Of a DNA stretch of 64,000 bases, positions 38,761 to 49,114 are shown in pieces. Position 1 is the first letter of the stretch. Each line of letters opens with the position of its first letter. The notes beneath the pieces are model-generated. The model saw only the letters and a program-made list of their open reading frames with translations, was not told the origin of the DNA and did no database searches. The translations under genes were made by a program, and so were the position numbers. Source of the DNA: a virus; the IMG/VR virus record IMGVR_UViG_3300009084_000003, positions 1 through 64,000 of that record. The stretch is one strand, 5' to 3'.

Positions 38761-41700
38761 GTGGCTGGGTTCACCGCAAATTCTGACGGCACTGTTTTCA
38801 TCGGCGCTCAGCTCGACGCGGACTCAGTCGACGCCATCGCGAAGGTTATTGAGGCGGCCTGCTCTCGTGGCGTCACGCAGGGGTTCGCCGAATTCAAGAA
38901 GATTTTCAACAGTTCGGCTACCGCCGATGGAGTGAAGAAGATTCAAGACGCGGTGAACGCTGCTGGCAAGAGCGCCGTACAGGCTGGCAATGGGGCCAAG
39001 GTCTTCTCGAAGAATCTGAATGCCGCATCGCAGGAGGCGTACAATCTTGGCGACGCGCTTCAGCGGATCGGGCAGCTTGAAAAGGCGATCGCCGCCGCCC
39101 AATACCGCGCCCGCTCCACGGAGCGTCAGGGGGCCATCACTGATCGGGAGCGCTTCTCGCGTGACGCCCAGCTCCGCATCGAGACCCTGAAGGGCGAGAA
39201 CTCCCGCGCCGCGTCGGGTGCCCAGGGTGCCGCCCAGCAGCAGGTGGTTGCAGCTCGGTACGCGGGCAAGCAGCGGGTACTGATCGTGCAGGAAGTCTTG
39301 CGCACTATTGGGCGGTTGGAGAAGGCGCTCGGGGCGACCATAGCTGGGATCGCCCGCACCGCGACCAGCGCGATCTCAAAGTCGTTCAGCGGGCTCACCT
39401 CAACCCTGAGCAAGTTTGGCAGCTCTCTGCGCCGTACCGACTCAGGGTTCAATCAGACGCTGCCTCGCGAGTTACGCACGCGCGAGACGTTGATCCGGTC
39501 GTCATTCTCGCGCCAGGAGAAGGAACTCCGGTCGTCAACTATCCGTCAGCAGCGCATCATCCAGCAGGCGCGAGCTGCCTCGTCGACGGGTGTGCTCGGA
39601 GCGGTGAGCGGGCGGGGCGCTGGGGGCGGAATAGGTCTAGGAGGTCTCGCCGGTGGCGTTGGCATTGGGGCGTTGCTGACCTCTGGCTTCAGGCGCTTCT
39701 CTGATCTGGAGCGCATCAACAAGCAGTTCCTTGCCCTCACTGGCAACATCGACGACACCAACACCCTGCTCGCCCAGGTGAAGCAGTTTGCCAAAGAGAC
39801 GCCCTTCGATCTCGTTGGTGTCGCTGATCTCGCCAAGGGCTTCCTCGCCATCAAGACCCCGGTCGATCAGGTTCTTCCTCGCGTCCAGGCCATCGCCGAC
39901 GCCGTCGCCTTGACCGGCGGCGGGGTCGACTCACTCAACCGCATCCAGCGAGCGCTTGGCCAGATCGTCTCGACCGGCAGGTTGCAAGGCGACGAACTCA
40001 ACCAGCTCGCCGAGAACCTGCCGGGCCTGAACATTCGTCAGATTCTCGCCGACCAGGTCACAGGCGGCGACGTCCAGGCGCTCGTGGCCTTGCAGGAGGC
40101 CGGGGAGCTGAGCGCTGACGCCGTCGTCAACGGGCTCATCACCGGCCTTGCCAGCGACCCCCGCTTGGCGGGGGCGAGCGCCGATCTGGCCAAGACCCTG
40201 GGCGGTCGAGTCGCCAACCTCAAGGAATCGTTCGACGATTTCGGCGCGGCCATCATCGGCACCATCGCAGGGCCACTGAAGGTCGCCGTCTTGGGCGCTC
40301 AGACCGTCTTGCAGAGTTTGGCTGACTTTGTCAAGGGCGAGGCGCTCAGTGGTCCTCTCCTCATTCTCCGCGAGGCCCTCACCGGGGCGGCTGTCGCGCT
40401 CACGGCGGTCGTTGTGGCGAAGGGTGCGGTGGAGGTCTTCAAGCTGCTGGCCGTTTCCGCCCAGCTCCTCCTCTCGCCGATGGGCCTTCTGCTTGTCGGC
40501 GTGGCGACCGTGGGTGCAGCGTTCAACGTCCTGCGCACCCGCTCTGCCGACTTCCGCGAGGCCATCTCCCTTCTGGGGCGCTACCTCGTCACACAGGGCA
40601 GCCGCATCTGGGATGGCATCATCACCGCCGTCCATACCGTCATCGACGCGTTCGCGCGGACCAAGGAGGCGGTTGGCGGCACAGCCGACCGCATAGAGCG
40701 AGAGGTCAAGCCTGCCTCTCGGTTCTTCCGCGACCTCGGCGACACCATCAAGCGTGCCCTGTTCACGGCCACCTCTTTCATCGTTGAGAAGGTGATCCCA
40801 GCCCTTGCCGAGTTCGCGATCTTCGTAGGCCGCAACTTCGTCCCAGCCGTCTCTGTCGCCGTTGGCGTGGTGTTGGGGCTCGTTGACCGGGTTGTCGATA
40901 TTGCCAAAGGCATTTACACCTACGTTCGTCCGGGGCTCCAGACTGCCATCGACGGTTTCCACGAACTAGCGAACGCCATCGGTGCGGCATTCAGTGGTGA
41001 TTTCTCGGGCCTTGAGAAGCAGAAGACGAAGCTACTCATCGCCCTCACCGCCGGGGTGACGGGCCTGGCGATCGGCGGCCCCATACTCGGGGCTGTGGCC
41101 GCCGCGGCGGTGCTGGTTGGCCCCGCCATCGGCAAGGCGCTCCAGCCGATCGGGCGGCGGGTTGCGGAGTTCTTCACTGAGCTGTTCTCCGGCCCGAACA
41201 TCAAGCGGTACATCTCCGGTGTTCTCGACTTCGTGGAAGCGGTTGGCCGCACTATCGGCACAATCGTGTCCAGCCCGTTGTTCTTGAAGGCCGTCGCCGC
41301 CATCGCTGCCGCTGCCGTGGTGATCGGCTTCCGCTTCGTCAAGGGCTTCATTGAGGGTGTCGCATCCAACCTCCCTTCCTTCGGCGACGTCCTTCAGGCT
41401 GGGCTGGGGCTCATCTTCGACAACCTCGGGGTGGTCCTTGGGATCGCCCTCGCTGCGGCTATCTTCGGTCCACGCCTGCTGGGGCTGTTCCGTACTGGCG
41501 GGGCTACTGCGGGGACGTCGTTCGCATCGGGGCTGAAGGCGTCATTCGGCCGCGGTGGCGATTTCCTCAGCAGCCTGTTCGGTGGGGCTGGGGCCGCCGA
41601 CCGACGGGCGATCGGCAACCTCTTCAGGGGGGCGGAGAGGGAGGCGCGAGGGTTGGCCAACCAACTCCGCGTTCTAGGGGAACCTCGCCAAGTATTCGGC

Positions 41701-44700
41701 AGCCCCACCTCCATGAGGGAGGCGACCGATCGTATCCGCGAGCTGAGCACCGGGCTTACCGCCGCTCAGATAAACGGGCTTCGGCTGCGAGACACGTTGC
41801 AGCAGGGTGGCCTTGCCATCAGGGGCGTCTTCGGCGGGCTAGTCCAGGCCAGCAAGGGTCTCGGCCCCGCTTTGGCGGCACCAGTGAAGGGGTACATCGC
41901 AGCGCTCAATGCGACCAACGCCTACATCGGCCCCGGCACGTCGGGGGGCAAGGCATTCGTGAAGGCTTTCGCCGAATCCTTCCGTGCTGGCGGCGGTGCG
42001 ATCAAGGACGGGTTTCGGTCGGCGTTGTCGGCGGTTGAGCAGTTCTCTATTTCGCAGGGGAAGTCCATCGGCCGCACGTTGGTCAACGGGCTGCGGACAG
42101 GCGCTGAAGCGGGGCTGGCGGCACTAGGTGGATTCATGGCTGGCCGCGCCGAGGGCGCGGCTGGCGGAAGTGGGCTACTAAGCGCCGCTACCGCCGGGCT
42201 GACGGCGGGCCTGATTACCCAGAACCCAGTGATTGGCGTCGCCGCCGCGGGAGCCTCCCTGCTAGGCACCCAGCTCGGCAAGGCTGAACGGGCCGCGAAA
42301 CTGTTCAAGGAGCGGTTGGCTGAAATTGGGTCCGTCATTCGTGGCAAGTTGGAAGCGGCGCTCAAAGCGGGCAAAGATGCAGTACTTGACCTGCGCGACG
42401 CGTTCAGTCTGGAAGGGGAGGCTGGACTTACCGACGAGATCACTAAGCTGCTGAAGCCTGAGACGCTGAAGACCCTTCTGGACGCTGGGGTCAACAGTCG
42501 AGAGTTGTTCGCCGCTTTTCGTGAAGGCCAGCCAGCCGTGGAGCGTCTGCTCAGCTCAATCGGCGGGAGTAAGGGCTCTGGAGAGTTCGGCAAACTCACC
42601 GACATCCAAAAGGCTGCCTTTGATGTCGGTACCGTGTTCGTGGGCGTGGCCAAGGAGATCGAGTCTGTCAACGTCAAGGCGCAGTTCGGTGCTGACGGGC
42701 CGATAAAGCGCTGGTCTGCTGCCGCCTTCCTCGCCCTCGGCGGGCCAGGCACCACCGACACCTTGGGCCGGATGAAAGATGCCATAGAGACTCTCGACCC
42801 GGCCTTTCAGAGGCATATCGACGACACTAAGAGGTTGGCCGACGGGTACGACGGCGTCGCCGCTGCGGTCAAGGGAGCGCAAGACAACATCAACGCCGCG
42901 TTCGGCCCCAAGGGCGGGTCGCTTGGTTTGCAGATCGACACGGCAGTCGTTGGGGCGAAGAGTCAGGGCGCTCAACTCGCAGAAGCACTACGGTCGGGGG
43001 CTGGCAGCTCTGAGTTCAACCTGGCGCTGAACGACATCAGTAGCAGGATTGGGACAATTGTTTCGGAGGGCGTCGGGAGCGGGGCGATCCTAACCCCCGA
43101 GGCGGCGGCATTCGCTACCGACTCGTACAAGAGCGCGCTGTTGGCGGCAGTGAAAGACAACCCAGAAGCCACCGCCGCGATCCGCGCGTTGTTCGACAGC
43201 ATCCCCGCGACAATCAAGCCCGAGTTGGACAAGGTCAAGCTGAAGAGGGACGCCCAGTCCGCCCTGGAAGGCGTCACCCTGTTCGGCGTTGGCAAGGGGA
43301 AGTTCAATCGGCCGATTGGCGATATTGAGGCCCCCAAGGCCCCCAAGGTCGACATCCCTTCCTCCTCAAAGACGCAGGGTGAATGGTGGAGGTTTGGTTC
43401 CGACATCGCCACGGGGGCGGCGAGGGGCGTCACCGCCAACACCTACAAGCCGGTGACGGCAGCCGTGATTATGGCGTCGAAAATGGCCATCGCGGCGCGC
43501 AAACAGTCGGGCATCGCGTCGCCGTCGAAGGTGTTCAGGCAGATCGGCGTGTTCATGGGCGAGGGTCTCGCCGTCGGCCTCCAAAGCACGGCCGCCTTGG
43601 TGTCGGGCGCTGCCACTCGTCTCGTCGACCGCGTCGTCGCTGCGGCTCGCTCCGCTGGTTCTGGTGCGGCTGACGCGTTGAAGGGTGTCGGGTCGGACAT
43701 CTTCGCTGGGATGGTTGGGTCGGGCGCTGAACTCAACACCGGCAACTCGTTGCTGCAAGCCCGCGGCGCGCTCACTACAGCATTCAGCAGCCTGCGCGAC
43801 TCACTGTCGGGTGAGGGGGCGACGACAACGCTGGACATCAACGACGCCCTCGGCGTGGCGAACATCCAACAGTTGACCGGCGCGTTCGACGCGATCGCTG
43901 AGTTCGGCCAGGTGATGCTTAGCCAGGGCGTCGACGCGTCAACGGTCGCCATCCAGCTCCAACAGCAGGTGGACGTACTCACCCAGCTTGCTGTGTCGAT
44001 GGGTTTCGATCAGGCCGGTGTCGCGGGCCTGGCTGATTCGCTCGGCCTTTCGGGCGCTGCGCTCGGGCAGTTCGTCTCCACTGCCGCCGACGCCGCAGCG
44101 CAGATCAGGCAGATCGCCGCCGACCTGGCAGCCACCGACTTGTATCAGAAGTCGTTCGGCTCTCAGGCGACCGGCCCCAACGGCAACGCAGGCGCTCTTG
44201 CTTCAGCGCAGGCCGGGGTGACGACCGCCGTGCAGTCGGTGTTGTCCAACTTCGACACGCAGATCGGCCAAGTGTTCACACTCGGCGCGTCTGATTACTC
44301 GAAGCTGAACGCTGCCGATAAGGCACTCTTCGATGAGATCAAGGCTGGCAAGGCGCTCTCAACTGACACGACGACGGTGCTCGGTTCGGCGAACCTGGCG
44401 TCGCTGACCGGCGCGTTCGACGCGATCGCGAACCTCGGCCAAGTGATGATCAGCCAGGGTTCCTCTGCCGCTGACGTGGCGGCCGAACTGAAGAAGCAGA
44501 CAGCGGCAGCTACAGCGAAGGCCACTGCCCTCGGCTTCAGCGTCAGCACTGTTGCTGGTGTCGCTGCTGGGCTCGGACTGTCGAACGTGGCAATCGACGG
44601 CTACGTCACTGGTGCCGCTGCCGCTGCCGCTGCTGCCGCCGCTCCGGCCCCCGGCGCTGCCGCCGCCACGGCGGCCGTGTACGCACTGCCCCCAGCCGCC

Positions 44701-44955
44701 ATTCCCGTGTACCGTCCGCCTGTCGCGCCTGCCGCCGCCGCTCCGTCCGGCCCGTTCACCCCGTCCACCGCCGCTGAAGACGCTGCGTCCGCGGCAGCGA
44801 ACGCAGCCTTCGTCGCCCAGTTGATCAACTCTGGGATGCTCACGACGAGCGGGGGCTCTGGCTTGTCGGGCGGCCCTGACCCGCAGGCGTTCATCAACGC
44901 TGTCGGCCCAGGGTTGGCTAAGGTGATTCAGCAAGCGATACGGGCAGGTGGGTGA
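38761..44955 (+). CDS. Tape measure protein
   Basis: 2064 residues from GTG 38761. Residues 1-300 are helical, with a Gly-rich membrane-like stretch near 280-310. Residues 320-500 (KQFAKETPFDLVGVADLAKG, then LNQLAENLPG) are the conserved tape-measure domain. Further on come hydrophobic helices (residues 540-620 and 750-870), helical repeats, and two similar segments near 1690 and 1870 that share LTGAFDAIA, GQVM and SQG. At about 0.15 nm per residue it predicts a tail near 310 nm. Essential for tail length and DNA ejection. Confidence 0.9.
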   Translation: MAGFTANSDGTVFIGAQLDADSVDAIAKVIEAACSRGVTQGFAEFKKIFNSSATADGVKKIQDAVNAAGKSAVQAGNGAKVFSKNLNAASQEAYNLGDALQRIGQLEKAIAAAQYRARSTERQGAITDRERFSRDAQLRIETLKGENSRAASGAQGAAQQQVVAARYAGKQRVLIVQEVLRTIGRLEKALGATIAGIARTATSAISKSFSGLTSTLSKFGSSLRRTDSGFNQTLPRELRTRETLIRSSFSRQEKELRSSTIRQQRIIQQARAASSTGVLGAVSGRGAGGGIGLGGLAGGVGIGALLTSGFRRFSDLERINKQFLALTGNIDDTNTLLAQVKQFAKETPFDLVGVADLAKGFLAIKTPVDQVLPRVQAIADAVALTGGGVDSLNRIQRALGQIVSTGRLQGDELNQLAENLPGLNIRQILADQVTGGDVQALVALQEAGELSADAVVNGLITGLASDPRLAGASADLAKTLGGRVANLKESFDDFGAAIIGTIAGPLKVAVLGAQTVLQSLADFVKGEALSGPLLILREALTGAAVALTAVVVAKGAVEVFKLLAVSAQLLLSPMGLLLVGVATVGAAFNVLRTRSADFREAISLLGRYLVTQGSRIWDGIITAVHTVIDAFARTKEAVGGTADRIEREVKPASRFFRDLGDTIKRALFTATSFIVEKVIPALAEFAIFVGRNFVPAVSVAVGVVLGLVDRVVDIAKGIYTYVRPGLQTAIDGFHELANAIGAAFSGDFSGLEKQKTKLLIALTAGVTGLAIGGPILGAVAAAAVLVGPAIGKALQPIGRRVAEFFTELFSGPNIKRYISGVLDFVEAVGRTIGTIVSSPLFLKAVAAIAAAAVVIGFRFVKGFIEGVASNLPSFGDVLQAGLGLIFDNLGVVLGIALAAAIFGPRLLGLFRTGGATAGTSFASGLKASFGRGGDFLSSLFGGAGAADRRAIGNLFRGAEREARGLANQLRVLGEPRQVFGSPTSMREATDRIRELSTGLTAAQINGLRLRDTLQQGGLAIRGVFGGLVQASKGLGPALAAPVKGYIAALNATNAYIGPGTSGGKAFVKAFAESFRAGGGAIKDGFRSALSAVEQFSISQGKSIGRTLVNGLRTGAEAGLAALGGFMAGRAEGAAGGSGLLSAATAGLTAGLITQNPVIGVAAAGASLLGTQLGKAERAAKLFKERLAEIGSVIRGKLEAALKAGKDAVLDLRDAFSLEGEAGLTDEITKLLKPETLKTLLDAGVNSRELFAAFREGQPAVERLLSSIGGSKGSGEFGKLTDIQKAAFDVGTVFVGVAKEIESVNVKAQFGADGPIKRWSAAAFLALGGPGTTDTLGRMKDAIETLDPAFQRHIDDTKRLADGYDGVAAAVKGAQDNINAAFGPKGGSLGLQIDTAVVGAKSQGAQLAEALRSGAGSSEFNLALNDISSRIGTIVSEGVGSGAILTPEAAAFATDSYKSALLAAVKDNPEATAAIRALFDSIPATIKPELDKVKLKRDAQSALEGVTLFGVGKGKFNRPIGDIEAPKAPKVDIPSSSKTQGEWWRFGSDIATGAARGVTANTYKPVTAAVIMASKMAIAARKQSGIASPSKVFRQIGVFMGEGLAVGLQSTAALVSGAATRLVDRVVAAARSAGSGAADALKGVGSDIFAGMVGSGAELNTGNSLLQARGALTTAFSSLRDSLSGEGATTTLDINDALGVANIQQLTGAFDAIAEFGQVMLSQGVDASTVAIQLQQQVDVLTQLAVSMGFDQAGVAGLADSLGLSGAALGQFVSTAADAAAQIRQIAADLAATDLYQKSFGSQATGPNGNAGALASAQAGVTTAVQSVLSNFDTQIGQVFTLGASDYSKLNAADKALFDEIKAGKALSTDTTTVLGSANLASLTGAFDAIANLGQVMISQGSSAADVAAELKKQTAAATAKATALGFSVSTVAGVAAGLGLSNVAIDGYVTGAAAAAAAAAAPAPGAAAATAAVYALPPAAIPVYRPPVAPAAAAPSGPFTPSTAAEDAASAAANAAFVAQLINSGMLTTSGGSGLSGGPDPQAFINAVGPGLAKVIQQAIRAGG

Positions 44956-45341
44956 CGGTGGCTGAAATAGATTTCACACGGGTGTGGTTCCATCTGGCGT
45001 CTGATTTGTCGGACAGCCTGGAGCTAGACCTCGCCTCGAACGGCTGGAACTCGCCGCTTGTCGGGCAAGGGCAGGCCCGCGGCTTGGCGGCAGGGCGCAC
45101 CGTGTGGGTCTCGCGCCCCGGCACCACTCGAATGGCGACCATTGCTGTGATTCTCACCGACCGCGATCAGGTGTCCTGGCTGGAGGAGAAGGTCAACCGC
45201 CAGGTGTTGATCCGCTCCCCGCGTGGCCAGCGGCTGTGGGGGTCGTATGCGCAGGTCGAGGTGGCCGAACCGAACGGTCGCACGTACGCCGTGGTCTCGA
45301 CGCTGTCGGTGTCCGAGGTGTCGCATAGTGAGATCGTCTGA
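44952..45341 (+). CDS. Minor tail protein
   Basis: 129 residues from GTG 44952, overlapping the tape measure end by four bases. Strand-rich (ARGLAAGRTVWVSRPGTTRM, then SWLEEKVNRQVLIRS), as expected for a distal-tail protein. Position right after the tape measure supports it. Ends in TGATG-type overlap with the next gene. Confidence 0.6.
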   Translation: MTVAEIDFTRVWFHLASDLSDSLELDLASNGWNSPLVGQGQARGLAAGRTVWVSRPGTTRMATIAVILTDRDQVSWLEEKVNRQVLIRSPRGQRLWGSYAQVEVAEPNGRTYAVVSTLSVSEVSHSEIV

Positions 45342-46426
45342 TGAGTGTCATCACACTGATCCAGTCCCCCGTCACTGAGGTTTCTGCTGGCCTCGACCTG
45401 CTGACGTCGGGCAACGTGTTCGTCGAAGACATCTCCGCCGACCTCCAAGTTGATGGCTCATCGGTGACGCGCAATATGAGCAACAAGATTCACGGCACCT
45501 GTGATCTGTCGATGCAACGTCAACTGGCGTGGGGAAAGGACAGGGTGCGCCCGTGGGTGGAGATATCCGCTGATGGCGAGACGACGACGCGCTGGAACCT
45601 TGGGGTGTACGCGATGACCACCCCAACCCGTGAGGCTGGCGAAACTCCGGCCATCTGGAGGGTTCAGGGTTACGACCTGTTGACGGTGTTTGATTCCCCG
45701 TACGGGTCCACCTATTCCGCTGCGGCCGGGTCGGTGCCGTTGACGTTGATCGCTGCAATTCTGACGGCAGCCGGGGAAACGAACGCCATCAGTCAGGCTG
45801 CGATCGCCACGACCCTCCCGGCGGCGATGACCTGGCCGATCGACCAGGACAACACGACGTTGAAGATCATCAACGACCTATTGGAGCGCATTGGGTATGG
45901 GCCGTTGTGGTGCGACCGCGAGGGAAGGTTTCGCTCCGACCCGATTGTGGTGCTGTCGACGAAGGCCCCGATGTGGGCATACGACGCTGATGCCGGGTAC
46001 ACCACCACTGTCGGCGAGAGCCGCACCGCCTCCGCTGACTTCTTCTCCACCCCGAACCGCTGGGTGTTCATTCGCGACGACGCTGGGGAGGCCATCGGCG
46101 CTGAAGGTTCCGGCATCTACACGGTGTCCAACGCCGCTTACGGCCCGACGTCGGTCGCTGGTCGTGGCCGGACGATCAACAAGGTGGAGCGCTTGCAGGC
46201 CGCCTCGCAGGCAGCGCTGGTCGCGCAGGGCGACAAGATCGTCGCAGCCGACATCCGCGTCGCGGCCTCCGTTGACCTATCCACCCAGACCAACCCCGAG
46301 CACTGGCATGATGATGTGGTGACATACGTGGACGCTCAGCTCGGGGCGAGCGGGAGTTGGGCTGTCGCTGAGTGGCGGCTCGACCTTGGCGGCGCGCTGG
46401 AGACAATCAAGCTGGAGTCGATATGA
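45341..46426 (+). CDS. Minor tail / baseplate hub-like protein
   Basis: 361 residues. SVTRNMSNKIHGTCDLSMQR and VYAMTTPTREAGETPAIWRV resemble hub or distal-tail proteins of siphoviruses; TYSAAAGSVPLTLIAAILTA and TLKIINDLLERIGYGPLWCD resemble the region of tail proteins with a beta-barrel and linking helices. Located at the second position after the tape measure gene. Confidence 0.65.
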   Translation: MSVITLIQSPVTEVSAGLDLLTSGNVFVEDISADLQVDGSSVTRNMSNKIHGTCDLSMQRQLAWGKDRVRPWVEISADGETTTRWNLGVYAMTTPTREAGETPAIWRVQGYDLLTVFDSPYGSTYSAAAGSVPLTLIAAILTAAGETNAISQAAIATTLPAAMTWPIDQDNTTLKIINDLLERIGYGPLWCDREGRFRSDPIVVLSTKAPMWAYDADAGYTTTVGESRTASADFFSTPNRWVFIRDDAGEAIGAEGSGIYTVSNAAYGPTSVAGRGRTINKVERLQAASQAALVAQGDKIVAADIRVAASVDLSTQTNPEHWHDDVVTYVDAQLGASGSWAVAEWRLDLGGALETIKLESI

Positions 46427-46626
46427 CCGTCCCTTTGTCGAAGATTGGACTGACTTGGGGGTCGGTGACGCAGGTGACCCCGTTGCAGGTTCGCATCAAC
46501 GGCGACACAGGCGACACCCCGATCGCCCTCATGGATTCGGGGATGACGTTCTCGGTTTCCGACAAGGTCGGCTTGGTGTTGCTCGGCTCGCAGTGGGCTG
46601 TCTTCATGAAGGTTGTAGCAACATGA
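46423..46626 (+). CDS. Small tail protein
   Basis: 67 residues, MTVPLSKIGLTWGSVTQVTP. Strand-rich OB-like pattern (LQVRINGDTGDTPIALMDSG) similar to small tail-tip proteins. ATGA overlap with the upstream gene. Confidence 0.6.
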   Translation: MTVPLSKIGLTWGSVTQVTPLQVRINGDTGDTPIALMDSGMTFSVSDKVGLVLLGSQWAVFMKVVAT

Positions 46627-46639
46627 GGGAGGCGACCTA

Positions 46640-48676
46640 ATGGCCGTCACAATAAATGCCACCACGACGGGGGTTATCTCGTGGGCCGGTCACGACCTTC
46701 AGGTCACCTCGGCCGGTCGTTGGTGGGTGGCCATATGGGACACCGCCACCGCCAGGATCGAAATGTGGTACTCCGACAACAGCGGGGCAACGTGGGCTGA
46801 GAACACGGCAGCGCGGTTCTCCTCGGTGGGCGTCTCCACCAACTTCGCCTTCTACATCGACGCCGACGACCACGCTCACGTCGTTTACTGCGTGACGGGG
46901 ACAGTCTCGCTGTCGTACCGTCGGAACAAGTCAATCTCCACCACTTCCGCATGGTCGTCGGCGACGACGGTCGACAACGCTGACCTGGGCTACTCCGACT
47001 CAGACCTTGTCGTCCATCGCGAGGGCACCGGATGGGTCGCCCACGTCGTCGCCACCCACAACGTGACCGGGCCGGATGAAGCGGTGGTGTGGACCACCGT
47101 CACCATCAGCTCTACTGATGTCGTCGCCGTTGGCACAAGGACCACCATTGAGTCAGCGACCGGCCCGCCCCGTCGCGGGACCATTGACTTCCACCACACT
47201 TCCACCGACGAAAAAGCCATCCAAGGGGCAACTCCTCACCTTTACATAGTATGGACGAGGAGCCTTGACCTCAAGTTTGTGAAATGCACCTATTCGGCAG
47301 GGTCATGGACGAAGGGGACGACGCGCACCATCCGTTCGGCGGCGAGTGCCCCGTCCGCGCTGTCAGTGTTCGATGGCTCCAGGGTCATCATCGCCTCGCA
47401 GGAAGCGGGCGATCTCAACCTGTACGAACGCGATGCAGCGGACACCACCACCACCACGCGAGCAGCAGGTGGTGCCACGTTCACTGCTGGCGGGCTCGGC
47501 GCGGTCACCTATGACGCCAGCGGAAACGTGTGGGTTGTTGGTGTGTCTGTCGGCGATCTGAAGACTCGCATGTTCATCCGGGCGACCCTGCTGTGGGACG
47601 TCGCACTCACCATCGACACCGACGATGCCGACGGGTGGGCCTTCCGCCGCTATGCCGGGAATGACATCCCGGTGATCTTCGACTCGGTGACAGCGTCGAG
47701 AATACGAGCAGACAGCACCTCCGTCAATGTCGCCCCGTCGTCGCCGACCTGGGTGAATGTCGACAATGCCGGGGCGGACGTCGGGGCTGCGCTAGTTCTT
47801 GACTGGAACTTCGTCGACGCAAACCCGTCCGACACTCAAACCGCCTACACGTTGCGCCGCCAAATCGGAGCTGGGGCCTACGCGTATTGGCGGGCCTCGG
47901 ATAGCACTTGGCAGGCTGGCGTCCAGAAAGTTAGCACCGCGACCTCTGCGGTGACGTTGGCTTCAGCGTGGGGACTTGACGCCGACGCCAACCACAAGTT
48001 CGCAGTCCTGACCTACGATCTTCTCGACGTTGTCGGTCCATACTCGGCTGAGCTGACCGTCACCCCCTCGACGCCGTCGCCGCCGACGATCACCACCCCG
48101 GTGAATGCCGGAGTGGTGGCCTCAGCATCGCTCACTGTGGTGTGGACGTGCGCAAGCCAGTCCACCCTCCGGGTGCAACTGTTCGACCCGTCCGGGTTCT
48201 TCCCTTACTGGGACTCAGGTGTGGTTTCGGCGGCGGCGACCCGGTCGCAGACGATCCCGTACGCGCTCGTCAACGGCACCTCCTACAAGGTGCGTGTCAC
48301 CACAACCAACGCCGAAGGGTTGGCGGCCACTCCGACCACCCATGACTTCTCCGTGTCCTACACGCTGCCAGCAACACCCACATTGGTCGTCGCCCCCAGC
48401 ATCACGTTCGCCAAGGTCACCATCGCCCCCACTCAACCGACCCCCGGCGTCGGCCAGCCGACCGTAACGTCCATCGACGTCCTCGTGCGCTGCGTCGCGG
48501 GCCGCAGCTATCCAGATCGCGAGCGTCCCGTCGGCGGGGATGGGATTCGGGTCGCCACCGGCCTGCCACCGTCAACGGTCTGGGTGGACTACCCGAGTGC
48601 TGGCGTGGCCTACGAGTACAAGGTCCGGGCGTGGGGCGACAACATGACCTACTCCGATTCGGCGTGGACCGCTTGA
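46640..48676 (+). CDS. Tail tip or fibre protein with Fn3-like domains
   Basis: 678 residues. GGGAGG precedes ATG 46640. Residues 20-370 show repeated 40-50-residue blocks with W-S-S-A and HVVY motifs like a beta-propeller (sialidase-like). The C-terminal 300 residues (ITTPVNAGVVASASLTVVWT, then SYKVRVTTTNAEG) are fibronectin-type repeats. Likely binds the host surface. Its end precedes a promoter at 48678. Confidence 0.7.
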   Translation: MAVTINATTTGVISWAGHDLQVTSAGRWWVAIWDTATARIEMWYSDNSGATWAENTAARFSSVGVSTNFAFYIDADDHAHVVYCVTGTVSLSYRRNKSISTTSAWSSATTVDNADLGYSDSDLVVHREGTGWVAHVVATHNVTGPDEAVVWTTVTISSTDVVAVGTRTTIESATGPPRRGTIDFHHTSTDEKAIQGATPHLYIVWTRSLDLKFVKCTYSAGSWTKGTTRTIRSAASAPSALSVFDGSRVIIASQEAGDLNLYERDAADTTTTTRAAGGATFTAGGLGAVTYDASGNVWVVGVSVGDLKTRMFIRATLLWDVALTIDTDDADGWAFRRYAGNDIPVIFDSVTASRIRADSTSVNVAPSSPTWVNVDNAGADVGAALVLDWNFVDANPSDTQTAYTLRRQIGAGAYAYWRASDSTWQAGVQKVSTATSAVTLASAWGLDADANHKFAVLTYDLLDVVGPYSAELTVTPSTPSPPTITTPVNAGVVASASLTVVWTCASQSTLRVQLFDPSGFFPYWDSGVVSAAATRSQTIPYALVNGTSYKVRVTTTNAEGLAATPTTHDFSVSYTLPATPTLVVAPSITFAKVTIAPTQPTPGVGQPTVTSIDVLVRCVAGRSYPDRERPVGGDGIRVATGLPPSTVWVDYPSAGVAYEYKVRAWGDNMTYSDSAWTA

Positions 48677-48677
48677 C

Positions 48678-48690
48678 GACATAATATGTC
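48678..48690 (+). promoter_or_regulatory. Promoter with GACATAATATGTC element
   Basis: Palindrome with TAATAT at 48682-48687. Here a leader of about 40 bases follows, with AAAGGAG before ATG 48734, so this member of the family is not leaderless. Confidence 0.65.
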
Positions 48691-48733
48691 TGGGTGTAGC
48701 ATCCCCTCCATCAACCTTCACAAAGGAGCACAC

Positions 48734-49108
48734 ATGAAACGCATTATTGCCCTGATTGTCGCAGCCATTGCGGCACTCACCCTCATTCCCGCCCCAGTCA
48801 GCGCCGGGTCGAATGTGGCCGAAATCAACAACGTCGCCACATCGTGCGCCGCCCCCGACGGCACCTACACCGTCACCTGGCGGGCAGACATCTTCGCCCC
48901 GTCGAGGGTGCAGCGTGGCGTGACGGCTTGGTCACTGACTGGCACGGCCGAAGTCTCGGTGGCATCGTCCATCTACGTCGTGACGACCCACAGTCGGATC
49001 ACGCCCGGCTTCCCGGTCCGTGAGCCCCGCATCGCTATCCAGGCGCAGATCGGTTCTGCTCGTCCGATCTTGACCGACGACGCGAACATCCCGGCCTTCT
49101 GCCCCTGA
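48734..49108 (+). CDS. Secreted protein with signal peptide
   Basis: 124 residues. MKRIIALIVAAIAALTLIPA then PVSAG is a signal peptide with A-x-A cleavage. The mature part has two Cys residues (SCAAPDG and AFCP) that could form a disulfide and a strand-rich pattern. Secreted during infection, perhaps for lysis or surface modification; own promoter and terminator. Confidence 0.65.
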   Translation: MKRIIALIVAAIAALTLIPAPVSAGSNVAEINNVATSCAAPDGTYTVTWRADIFAPSRVQRGVTAWSLTGTAEVSVASSIYVVTTHSRITPGFPVREPRIAIQAQIGSARPILTDDANIPAFCP

Positions 49109-49114
49109 GACCTG

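Noticed and set aside
47242-47256. ACATAGTATGGAC, resembling the palindromic promoter
   Set aside because: It is inside the tail-tip gene, only half matches, and no gene starts nearby.
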